NCBI GenBank assembly: GCA_000320545.1
Contig: ADNK01000862.1
Coordinates: 77,501-141,500, forward strand
Source of the DNA: Bigelowiella natans CCMP2755
Taxonomy: Eukaryota > Cercozoa > Chlorarachniophyceae
Direction of reading: 5' to 3'
Length of the DNA: 64,000 nt
This document shows positions 24,540-35,180 of the stretch, piece by piece. The notes under the pieces are model-generated. The model worked only from the letters and a program-made list of their open reading frames with translations, ran no database searches and had not been told where the DNA came from. The stretch's first letter is position 1. Each line of letters begins with the position of its first letter. The translations under genes and the position numbers were made by a program.

Positions 24540-24965
24540 ACGTGTGTGGCCGACAATTCACCATTCTCCTCTGGTTGGATTTTTTTTTGGTATTTAATAA
24601 GATACACATTATGCTTATGTGTAAAGATAAGGACTGACTTCGATTTCCGTCCTCAACCGTTACAATCTAAGATGAAGAATATCAGTAACGGTTAACATGA
24701 AAGACGTGCTACGCTACTTTTGTCTCAAGAATAGCGATACTACATAGCACCATGAAAAATATTCAGTGAATTCTAATACCGCGCAAATTAGCAAAACGCA
24801 TACAGAAGCGTGATAGTTCAGTGTAATTATAAAACAGGACAGCAAAGTCGTTCCGTAAATCGCATATCACAACTAATCCATTTTAATGAGATGGTTTTCA
24901 TTTTCCCGCACACACCTTACTGATCATTTTTTGGGCGTCCTTTTTCAGTCCCTATAATATGCATT
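24050..24965 (-). CDS. Unidentified small multi-exon protein
   Basis: I do not recognise this. Minus-strand exons appear to be about 24950-24920 (GLKKDAQKMI, ending at a GTAAGG donor), 24472-24345 (ISEAFVHHIIDVAYETIAF then NFQEIYGEKIKDDSFHRNKE) and one from about 24262 (NKESLCKFSRKNFSSEVSGE). The first two join in phase. The helical SEAFVHHIIDVAYETIA segment loosely recalls a histone-fold helix, but that is only an impression. A (TG)n tract near 24505-24538 lies in the intron between the first two exons. Confidence 0.3.
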
Positions 24966-25296
24966 CGTGAGTACGGAAGTACAGCAGCCCATTTTTGATA
25001 TGATAAATCAATATTTTGAATGTTTTTTTTCGAGACGATGTTGGGGGGGGTTCACAGTTACGGGTTCACAGTTACTACCGCTTTGTAGTTATGTTCATCA
25101 ATGTTCATCACAAGCGTTCTCAGGCAGTTTTGGCTGTAGCAGTATCAATCAAACATGTTAGTCACTACTCCATATGAATGAAAGGGCAACATGTATATCG
25201 GGAAGGATTTCGTCCCCTCTGGAATGGAAATCGTGAAACTACTAATGCAAGGTGCTACAATAAAGATACTGTTCTCTCTGACATTTCTTCGCTCAA

Positions 25297-25700
25297 TCTC
25301 GGCCGAGGAGCGCATTGACATTGTCCCATGGTGAGATATTGCGAGTTCCTGCAGAAATGAGAGACGCTACTTGTTCCGTTGTACCACATTTTGCGCATTG
25401 CATTACATGTACATATTCTTCTCTCCGAGCAATATCTATCAGTTTCATCACATCACAGATCCCCAATCAAGACAGACTGCACAGCTCTACTTTACTTGGA
25501 GTTCAGTTTCACACCTACCTGCGTCTGCGTAACTGAGAAAGAGGAAAGGACGGTTGGGGAGGTTGAGTAGATCTAGATCTAGTTCTCGGCCGTTTCCTTT
25601 GAGACTTCACTGTTCTTATTGGAAGAAACTGGTCACATTTCAAACTTTGGGTCTTCACAAAAAGGCGCTTCGAAAATAAAATAAATTAAATTAGGTGATA
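25297..25700 (-). CDS. Unidentified basic protein with a CxxC motif
   Basis: A clearly protein-like minus-strand exon at about 25470-25297 encodes MKLIDIARREEYVHVMQCAK followed by CGTTEQVASLISAG and ends GRD-stop. The CAKC pair could be half of a zinc site. A preceding basic exon near 25680-25585 (VKTQSLKCDQFLPIR, then SQRKRPRTR) may belong to it. No family could be assigned, and the upstream part is not resolved. Confidence 0.35.
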
Positions 25701-25946
25701 TCGAAGGTGGTTGGTTGGTTGGTTGGTCAGTGGAACGGCTCGTCCTGTTTCAAAATCTGCATCGCCGACATCGGATGAGTTCAATATATGGAAACTACAT
25801 AGATCTAGTGCGACATATTCACTCTTCTGATATAGAATAGTTTATAAACGTAGGACAAAATCCTAGAGTCAGTAGCAAGCGGGAACAATTGGAAAATAGC
25901 ATCTGTTTTCCCCTAAATCGGGAAATCTCCAGGAATATCCTAAAAA

Positions 25947-27077
25947 ATGGCCACAATCATCTGCTGGCATCGTCGACGCGTCTCGCCCTCTCGTTCGAGC
26001 CTCGTACATTCGATGCGCCTGGCACTTATGCTCCCGCTTTTTGCAAGCCTATGCTCCACCACAAGCATTAGGGTGGGATCTACAGGCCTCCGTACTGCTG
26101 CTACTATATCGGCTCCTCTGCGCAGGATGGCCGGATTGGACTACAGGTCACGTGGTCTCTCAACTTCCGCTGCTGCATCTAGCACGCCTTGTCCCCTCGT
26201 TGAGACACCCCTGCATACGGCCACCTTTGGAATGGGATGATTTTGGCATCCCGAGGTAAAGTGTCTCTATTCATATCCCCCCTTGAACATTTGAAGTCTG
26301 CGATATGTGACGTGACAAAGAATTACATCCTGGCTGCCCTACTTGCATCACAGGTTACTTTTTCCCCGTCGCGGGTAAAAGGTGTTCTCGGGTGAGCTTG
26401 CTTTATTCTGTTCCTGTATGCTGATTATTCTGATTACTCTTTATGCTTTCTAGAGACTATCATTCTGCCAAACAGACTCATTTCTTCTCCGTAGGACTCG
26501 AGTTGGATATTCGGGAGGATTGACTTCTTTCCCAACTTACCGATCTATGGGAGACCACACTGAGTGTATCCAGGTTGGAATATATTATCCTAAAAAGAGA
26601 CCCTATTTGAGCAGAATTTCACACACAAAGGCAACCGTATGATATTATCGTAGGTGATATATAACCCGGAGGAAATCAAATACGATGACCTGCTTGAGGT
26701 AAAAACAACAACAATGACGCTTAGAAGTGGCGAGTACTTCTTCTAATTTTTTTCATCGTTAACTTCACAAAATCTTGCTCCCATAAAAAATCAACTCTTC
26801 CAAATTCGACTTGTGTGCATTCTAGATTATGTTCAAGGAACATGGAGGCTATCTGTCAAAGCCGTATTCAGTTCAGTACCGCAGCGGGGTGTGGTATCAG
26901 GACGAAGATCAGAAGAATGCCGTCGATGCTAAGATTAAAGAAATAGAACAAGCGACTGGACGGAAGGTCTTCACACACGTTGCCCCGCTCAGCGACTTCT
27001 ACATGGCGGAAGAATACCATCAAAAATACATGGAGAAGAATAGAGCGTCGTCACCTTTCGGTGGGTTCTTCTCGTAA
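25947..27077 (+). CDS. msrA: Peptide-methionine sulfoxide reductase A, probable selenoprotein
   Basis: MsrA reduces the S-epimer of methionine sulfoxide in proteins. The first exon ends with TATFGMG, then an in-frame TGA at 26238-26240, then FWHPE, so the TGA sits exactly where the family has the catalytic cysteine of GCFW. Four more exons continue in phase: 26354-26391, 26495-26573, 26654-26698 and 26826-27077. They give TRVGYSGGLTSFPTYR, DHTECIQVIYNPEEIKYDDL, VQYRSGVWYQDEDQKNAV and MAEEYHQKYMEKN, all MsrA hallmarks. No resolving cysteine is visible near the C-terminus. The N-terminal extension contains MRLALMLPLFASLC, a signal-peptide-like run, followed by a Ser/Thr/Arg-rich stretch, so plastid or secretory targeting is possible; Met at 26013 is an alternative start. 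The intact downstream reading frame argues against a pseudogene. Confidence 0.88.
26238..26240 (+). other. In-frame TGA, candidate selenocysteine codon
   Basis: This TGA replaces the catalytic cysteine codon of MsrA. The reading frame is open on both sides, with family-conserved residues immediately before (GMG) and after (FW). Selenoprotein MsrA enzymes are known in some algae and animals. Decoding needs a SECIS element in the 3' untranslated region; I looked by eye in 27078-27500 and found no convincing one. Confidence 0.75.
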
Positions 27078-28103
27078 AAATTCTACACGTCACAACGAAA
27101 CAAACGGTCTCAAAAATAACTATTGCACGAGAGGGAGACCTAAAATGAAACCAGTTCACGAAAGTCTGGTCTTTCCAGAGTTGAATTGGCGGATCATGAA
27201 TCAGTTCCAAACCATGAGCTGAGGTGCATTCCCTCCATGCTGCAATGCAGACCGATTTGTTTTTTTGTCAAGCACTTACTCATCATTTCAATTAGTTTCG
27301 TTTCTCTGATTACTTTTCATTGTGATCAACGTAACCAGTGCAATGACGAACCCCAATTCAAAGGGCAATGATGCATGCGCGAACGCACAGCAAATTTGAA
27401 CCCGTCTTGCTAGCTTGCATGTCATGTGGTTTGCAAATTGGAAAAAATGAAACTTGCAAACGGACAGTGCAACCCAGCATGGCATTGCTTTTTTCCGATC
27501 ATGCAGATCGCCACAGATCTGTCTAGCCATGACAATCTAGCAATGCATGATTGCACTGGTTGGCCTCTGCATGCATGTGGCCTCGATCTCTGTCTGAGTC
27601 GATGGCAGTTTCACACTTTGCATGCGCAGCGTTCATGCGTTGCCACAATGAATTTTTGATGTTTTCCGCATGTTTTGTGACACAATGGCTCGCAGGACAA
27701 TGAACAATGAACAATGAACAATGAACAAAAGCGTTGATCAAATCTACATGCGCAAGAACCACATGGATTCACCCGAACTGTTCGCTAATTTTGTGATTTT
27801 TAAACTCGTAAAGATCGAGATTCACAGTCTTAGGTTTGGTATCATTTGGACTGAATATTCGGAACGAATTCCCAACATTTTATTTAGGAGCGTCTAACCC
27901 GAATAAATGTCGTACGCCTCTTTTGCCTCAATTCAATAAACATAATGAGATTTCTGTACTGCGACAACGATTATCTGTGTCATCACATTGCAAAGGTCAA
28001 AGTCGAAAATCTTCGGATTTCCTAGGATTTCCTAGGATTTCCTAATTTCTTTCCATTTCTTTTTTTTAATGAATTGCTGACACCGGACAATTCCTAAATT
28101 GTT
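27078..28103. repeat. Intergenic block with AATGAAC heptamer array and TGCATG-rich DNA
   Basis: The first few hundred bases should be the msrA 3' untranslated region. A perfect hairpin-forming pair GGTCTC/GAGACC lies near 27108-27142. From about 27230 to 27650 the DNA is rich in TGCATG and ATGCAT words. An array of the heptamer CAATGAA lies at 27697-27727, and a 10-base repeat CCTAGGATTT occurs about three times at 28015-28044. ORFs here have no recognisable features. Confidence 0.6.
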
Positions 28104-31100
28104 GTGCTAGGTTTCGATCCTCCTACCAAAAGTCGCATGAAAGAAATGCCATTGAATGTATTTCATTTTCAGTCAGAGAATTCTGTTGCAATTGCAAAAA
28201 ATGTTGCAAGTCCGAGATGCGTGAAGAAAAACAAGCACGCATTTTTCACAATTAAAGATTTTATTTCTGACGCACGCTACGAAGGCAGGCTGTTTTTGTT
28301 AGCCTCCCTTGGCGATCCTTACCAAATATCATCCTCACAAACCTCAAGGACGATGAGATCGGAAGATGAGATTTTTGCAGATAGTGTGTTAGCAGATCCA
28401 AACCAAGAAAATAGGATGGAAGTAGATGATAGTGGTGAAATCAGTGTAGATCGTGCACCTCAGAATACCCTTGCAATCATCAAATCTGAGAACTATGAAG
28501 GAGAGGTTAAATTGCGTAACAAAATGTTGGTTACGTTTGCAGCTGTCCATCCATTCGAGATAAAGCGTGATGATGTATTTAAGGCGTACTTTAAAGATGC
28601 TTCACCATTATACGAAAGATTAATAAAACCGGATGAGGAAATGAAAATCCAACTCATGTATGAATCTCGTCGACCCGTTAGGGATCTTACGAAAGATAGC
28701 TGGACCGAAAACGCCAAAGCTCGTGCAGAGAAATTGGATAACGAGATGGGGGAGAAAAACGCTTACTTTCGTTTAACTGATGCAAAGGTACCAGAATGCT
28801 AACGAAAGATGATATGATGACTCCCTAAAATTTCTCTGAATTTATTGGTCTTTCGGTTTTCAACTTCTCGCTGAAGTAGTTGACATTCCTTAGGGAAAAT
28901 TTTTAACAATAGAGAGGATGAGTGATGGGAAAACATGCTACACAGCCCCCAATGCGCTTTATGGTTCAACCAAAATGAAAGAACAGGGATCTAATAAGGA
29001 ATCACAACGTCCCCGGGAGGACCAAAAAGGCGGTGAGGATGCTCAGAGTGGCTGGGGGAAAATTGCTCAATTCTTTGAAAAGCTCCCCGAAGTCCTCAGC
29101 AAATTTCGTCAAATTATCATACCATTCGTTTCACCCAATACACTTACTCAAACCTGTACATCCAGTATGACTTCCCAGGGAAAGGAAATGATATAATAAA
29201 TGCAAAAGAAGTTCGCGGTCCAGCTTTCCACTTAATCCCTAAAGGAAATATTTACGGAAGAAAGGTCTTATCTGTATTTAAGTGCAGTGAAAATTTTGAT
29301 TTACTAAGCGAATTCTTCATTAGTATTTTGTTGTATCGGATATGCGGGAAAAGAAGAACATTAAGCTACTGACTGAATATGGTAGAACCGTTATCGCAAC
29401 ATCATAAACCGAGTTGATCTGTCATAATAACAGAAGATGATGATGTTTCGTTCAATGTCTATTCTTACGAGTTGGATGGAAAACCTGCGATAGGATTTTC
29501 AGCTCAACAGGCAACTTATCCCTTCTAGCTTTATATTAGTTTAGTCAGGCTTCCAACGTTGCAGGTTCAAAGTTTATTTCCCGAACTAGTGGAGGATCAT
29601 GACGGAAAAATAATGGTTGACATAGTGGGATTGATGGCTGCCACCTTCTTGAAGATGCAAAAATACCAATTTAAGATTCGGAATAATCAAAATGAGATAA
29701 AGGAAGAAATAGACAATCTTAAGTCTAAACTGTTCGTTGTGAGTACTAAGGTCAAGGTGAGTACAAATTTTTTAAACAAGCTAACATGAAAACTTACTCT
29801 TTATTTGTATCTTGCAGCGCTGTTTGGAGAGCAAATCAAGTCTGATCATACCAAATTCAACTGCTGATCTCTTGATGGACCATCTCAGTGATGACGGCAA
29901 AAACGCTATTGAGTGTCAGAGAAAGCCACTGAAACTTTATAATTATCAGCAAAAAGCCGTTGAAAAATTCAGAGGAGACAATATAATCGTTGTCTTGGGA
30001 ACAGGGATGGGGAAAACTTTAATAGCAGTGAAGGCGATTGAGCATGTGATGAGAACGAAACAAAGTGCAAAGATTATGTTTGTAGTGCCGAACAATTCTC
30101 TTTTAGAGCAGCAAGCAAACTACGTAAGAAAGCATTTGACATTAAAAGACGGCGAGCAAGTAACAATTTCTACCTTGGCAGCTGAGGTTGCTGATTAGAA
30201 CGATATCTCCTAACATCACCGGCATTAAATAAGTTACATGTGTTTGTGTGCTTGTGTGTTGTTTATTGCTTAAGTTAACATACCGGTTTGATAATAACCA
30301 ATGGGAAGAAGTTGTGTCCGTCAGCGACGTAATGATGGGAACACCTCAAATTTTCTATGACGCTGTTTCTTACGGGTAAGCCCAACAACACATTTTCGTA
30401 CATATTCAAAGTCATGTTCTATGAAAAGATATCTGAATCTGGAGAAAGTTGATCTCCTTATCCTTGACGAAGTGCACAACGCAAAGAAGAAAAGTGCTAT
30501 GGCGAAGCTGTGTGAGGTACACAACGTGGCCAGATGCTTCAATAATTCTTACTCAGAGCAGCTTCAAAATGTCTTTGAAGGAATTTCGAAAACTGGAATC
30601 GTCTCCAAGGATTCTTGGTCTCACAGCTTCCCCGATAAATACAAAGGATTCAATCCCTGCAGAAGATATGAAAACTCTGCAAAAGGTTGTGCAGGCACAG
30701 ATTTGGGTACACGACGGAATTGAGAAAAAAAGGGAAAGAAAAATCGATTTCGAGGAAATATTCTACGTACAACAAGACCAGCCTCTCCCTTCAAAATATT
30801 CACTGACAGATCTCCTGGCTGGAATAAATTTGAAGAAAAAGGACATCCTCATAAAATCCCAGAGGACAGTCTACAAAGAATTGGGAGAGAGTGCCTTTTT
30901 ACACCATGTGAAGATCGCTTGGCCAAAAATGTTTGGGCAAAAAATTGAAGTGAGTGCCACCTTTCTTTATTCCATGACACCACAACGAATCTTTTTTCTC
31001 ATGTTATTCTTTTAGCTTTTCAAAATGCTTCGCTATCAATGCAAGGATTCGAGTCGATCGGAGAAAATTTCGGCCAAATTAGAAGCATATGAGGAGGCAT

Positions 31101-33129
31101 ACAAAAACTATCGAAAGAAACTTGCAACCCTGTCATGGAGTGACCAAAAAAATGCATATTCTGATAAATTGCAGAAATTGCTTTCAAAATTAGAACAAGA
31201 AAAGTCATCGAAAACAATTATATTTGTCAAAGAACGTGTGCTGGTGTATCCTCTGGTGCACACTATAAATGAATTTTTCCGGTAAATGCAAAGCAGAGTC
31301 GCACTTAGTGAAACTAAAATGTGGTGAGAAGTCGGTTTTTCACGTCGACCGCGGCCCTTTTGCGAGAGCAATAATATTTTTGTGCCATTATTTTTATTTA
31401 GGTGCCACATCGTTTGTGATTCTGCTGTTCTTTACTGATTTTGTGCACTGAAACTCTTTGTCTTAAACATCGTTCTGAAGATATCAAAATCCCTATTTGA
31501 TACTAGAAGAGAAATCTGTGGTGGCATCATGAGTACAAGCCATCAGTCATTCGAAGAGCACAAAAAAGTGAAAGGAAACTTTCGGGGATCGCGTTTGAGA
31601 ATCTTAGTGTCTTCCCCAGTTGGGGACGAGGTTTGTTTATTTATTAAAACCAGCTCCAGCTCTTATTTCTTGACTGTATTTAGGGACTAGATTTTCCAAT
31701 GTGCAGTTGCATATTTCTGTTTAGCAAAGCAGAGAACCGTCTTCAGTGGATTCAAAAGTTGGGAAGAGCTCGAGCAGAGAATTCGAAAGTATATCGAAAA
31801 AATCCCAAACAAAAAGACAGATGGTCAAAAGTTGAAGTTGATGAACTAACATTATAGGCCTTCATCTTCGAAAACAATGTAAATGAGGAAGAAGCTGCAA
31901 GGAGGGAAATGAAACGTGTTTCTCGAGATCCCTCCATACAGGCTGTTGAAGAGGAGCTGATTAATGTGCAACATTTACGACTCCTTATTTCCGCTAATCC
32001 GTCAGCAATTTTGTGGTTCTAAGGAACGTAAAAGAACACAAGCTGATTCACTGGATCATTTCTTTGCGGAGGGCAAGGGGAAAGTGAACCTTTCTAATTC
32101 TCAGATCATGTACGAAGGGTACTGTGCCAAGGTTTGTCCCTTTGTGGTTGACAGAAGTTTTCTATGTAGCCCCCTGTATATACAAATGGAAGTGAAAAGG
32201 CGCGTTTAAATTTTTAATTAAATCTAGGCTATGAGTAGGATGAATAGGTCTCAGGATGGAATGTGGGAATATAATATCAAAGGACAAAAGGTATTAGTGC
32301 TTAGATCTAACTACAATGCCTTGATTGTTGGGTATTGTAATTTGCAGCGCATAGTCGTGAGTTTGTCGTTTCCAACTCCAAGTGGAATCAAGAACATAAG
32401 TATTGCTGCAATGCAAGGATGCAAGCCTAAGGTCGTAGAAATGTTTTCACTTTTGTAAATGTTGAATTATAAATTTTGGACCAGCTACGAAATAATGGCC
32501 TGCCTTTCAACAAACTTGCAAAATCGTATCTCTGCTATCTTGCAATGATCAGACTACACAGAGAAGGTCAGCATTACTTTTGATGGTGTGATGTACATCA
32601 AATAATAGTACAATTAGGGCTGCTGGACAATTACGGAAAACCGCTTCTGAATCTTTCTCAATGCGAAGAAATCAGCAATTCTTGCAAACAACTTGTTCAC
32701 GAACGTGTCGATGGTGCGCTAAAATTGACACTTCCGCAGTCGGTTGCCACAGGAAGGAATGTGACCACACAAAAGGAAAACAACATCATTGATTCTTTTT
32801 TGGCTCACAAAAATGTTGGAAAATCGAATGGTGATGACGTGCTTTCAGAAGATGCAAAATCAAGCATCTGCACATTGCATTCCACTGGTGAGACACATGT
32901 GGTGATGGCAGCTTCATCTTCCCAGCCACAAAAAGCTAAAAGAATGGCACAACAGTCAGAAGCGAAAAATCGTAGAAGTATGTCCTCAGAAATAGACAGT
33001 CACGACAGAAGTAGTAGCTGCATGGAAATGCCGGAAAGGAAGTCCTCGTTGCCTGTTTCCTTTTGGAACATTTTTATCTTTTTCCTTGTCTTCATCTTTC
33101 CTTTGTGCTTCTCCTTGACGTTTGTTTGA
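28104..33129 (+). CDS. Dicer/RIG-I-like DExH-box RNA helicase, no RNase III seen
   Basis: This is a superfamily 2 helicase of the Dicer/RIG-I/Hef branch, whose members sense or process double-stranded RNA. It is split into many exons. An N-terminal region of about 450 residues has no recognised domain. The helicase core then gives LYNYQQKAVEKF (Q-motif region), the Walker A VLGTGMGKTLIAVKA (near 29994), IMFVVPNNSLLEQQA (Ia), the Walker B box LLILDEVHNAKK (near 30457) and LGLTASP (III, near 30620). The second lobe has KTIIFVKERV (IV, near 31213), RILVSSPVGDEGLDFPMCSC (V, across an intron near 31600-31700) and WIQKLGRARAENSKV (VI, near 31755). Between the lobes there is a helical insertion (LEAYEEAYKNYRKKLA), as in RIG-I and Dicer. 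After motif VI I see no PAZ, no RNase III signature and no clear CARD. The 3' end is uncertain, as the opposite strand is also open near 33000-33200. Confidence 0.8.
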
Positions 33130-33540
33130 AGCTCTGTTCTGTGCCCGAATTTGTTGCCACCGAGTGAACGCTTCTTCTACACATTTACGCAACCATCTAG
33201 CGACCATGCATGGTGACAATTGCTACAAGATTGAAAATTTGGTCAGGAGAAGGAGAAATATATATATATATATATATATACATACATATATATATTTCGG
33301 CATCTTGGTTTTCATCAATGAGTGCTTCATCCGTCATCTGAAATTGTACTCGACAGCAAAGACGTATTGTCAAAGCACCTTCGTTTTGGTGAACCCCCAA
33401 ATCTCAGCCACATCATGCATTTAGCGTGGCTCACAATTCTTAGCTTCTCAATGTATTCGCGCAACAGTAGCCATAGAACATCTATTACTATTGCAGTGTG
33501 TACAAAATATGAAATAAATCTACTGTGAGAGATGGATGTA
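32986..33540 (-). CDS. Unidentified basic protein overlapping the helicase 3' end
   Basis: On the minus strand, a segment near 33480-33345 encodes LLREYIEKLRIVSHAKCMMW and then FGGSPKRRCFDNTSLLSS. Another at 33219-33010 encodes RKCVEEAFTRWQQIRAQNR followed by KRQGEAQRKDEDKEKDKN. Both look more protein-like than the hydrophobic plus-strand frame ending at 33129, so the real end of the helicase may lie upstream and this may be a convergent gene. A (TA)n tract (33258-33293) lies between the pieces. No function can be assigned. Confidence 0.3.
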
Positions 33541-34440
33541 AAAAATCGCGAGACACTTGCATGTCAGGTCTGCGATATCGATGTGCAGGGTACATGCACA
33601 CAAACACTTTTTAAATGCATGAAGCACATGACAGCTCAGAGAAATAGACATCACACAGATGAGCGCTGCAGCCGTTGCTTTGCATAGCGGTACATAGCTA
33701 GATACGATGGCTAACAAAAAGATTTGATGAAGTTGCAAGCAGAAGTATGCTCAATGTCTACATGACCATGCTCTGGATGAATCTGTCGCAAACCCCAATC
33801 GACATGTTTGTGGTCATAGTTTTATTAAAGCCATCATTGTGCGCATGCCTACAAATCTAAACATGGTTTCAATGCAGCCGCGTTACTACTGCGACACATT
33901 GTCTTACATGTTGTCGACGAGAGGAGCATGAAAATAATTAAATCATGCACAAAGTTTAAGTATGCATGATGTGTGTTCAAATGAACAAAAGTGCCAGCAT
34001 TTCATCAAGTTGTCATTGTTCAGATGTTGTCTGCATTTCATGCCGTGTTTACTGTTGCATTAATTTTTTGGACTCTCGTACAAAATTTCCTGCCGCCCTA
34101 ACGAATTTTCCCAGCTTGTCAGAGGCGCCAGTTAAGATAATTTGTACCTGAATGTAGACATTCATTCAAAACAAAGTATTGATCGGAAAGCATTATCAAC
34201 TGCGTTTATGAAGAGTCAGACTAGAGGAAATAAATACGCATGGTCTTTTGAATGTGAGTGAAACTTAGTAATGCAACTTGAGCAATAATATCTCCCTATG
34301 TGCACCGCCATCATCATTGTGAAAAGAAGAACAAATAGATCATGAGTTGAGAAGTGTCTTTTCGACCCTGAATTTCAGGGAAATTAAAAACACAGCTTGA
34401 ATCTAATGGCTAAGCAAGAACGGTGAATAGTGCACATGTG
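33541..34440. other. Intergenic stretch, no gene recognised
   Basis: Both strands carry only short open frames without protein-like character. Words such as TGCATG, CATGCA and ACATG recur from about 33550 to 33970, as in the other odd intergenic blocks; the rest is AT-rich and unremarkable. Confidence 0.5.
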
Positions 34441-35180
34441 TAACCATCATGCAAGTCCATAAATTCAAAAATGCCGGACATCTCACCCTCTTCTTGCTGG
34501 TGGTATTCTTCCTCTGAAACACCTTGATTTTGCTGATGTCCCCTGTTATGTAGTCCAAGATATCCATGTCTTCCCCGTCACAAACAACCTATGCATTTAA
34601 CATGCTTAAGTCATGAGCAACTGTCTGAAACACAACTGCCTGGTGCAAGCAGGGACGTTACAAAATATGTGAGAGAGAGCGCGATTCGCGCCAATAAGAA
34701 TTTTAGCAATCGTATCTCCACCGAGAACAGCAATATATGGGTGAAAAGTGCGCATGAGATGAAACATAAGCATGCATCTACAAGGATGTCAGACCCGAAT
34801 CGTAGTTGACGAAACGTCGGCCGAGTAAGGCTGAGTAAAATTGAGAGGGGGGAAGGTACAATTAATTGTGTGTGAGGCACTATAAGCATGTAAACATTTG
34901 CGATGACGCTAAAGATACTGTGGCTATGGTGTTTCGTTTATTGTTGTGCTTTTATTGTTTTATTGTGTCTAGCGTGATGGTTTTCTTACACTCGCATTCG
35001 CTTTCTGCTTTACTGTTAGCTTGTGGTTGTCGAAATTTAGATGAACTTTCTGTTCCTTCTCCCTTTTTGATTTAACTTTCTTCTCCGAAGCATCGACATC
35101 ATCAGGCGGGCCCGATTTCAATACCAATTTTCCTATTTCATAGTCCTGATCACAGAGAACCCCGGGATAAGATTTAGTGT
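34440..35180 (-). CDS. Unidentified lysine-rich protein
   Basis: Minus-strand exon-like pieces include about 35170-34985, encoding YPGVLCDQDYEIGKLVLKSG then DVDASEKKVKSKREKEQKVH, and about 34600-34480, encoding MDILDYITGDISKIKVFQRK and NTTSKKRVRCPAF. The charged composition suggests a nuclear or RNA-associated protein, but no family is recognised. Exon joining between the two pieces was not worked out. Confidence 0.3.

Noticed and set aside
27355-27405. Possible SECIS-like hairpin (TTCAAA/TTTGAA outer stem, inner TGC/GCA stem, loop with AA)
   Set aside because: The 3' strand lacks the GA opposite ATGA that the quartet needs, and the inner stem is short and broken.
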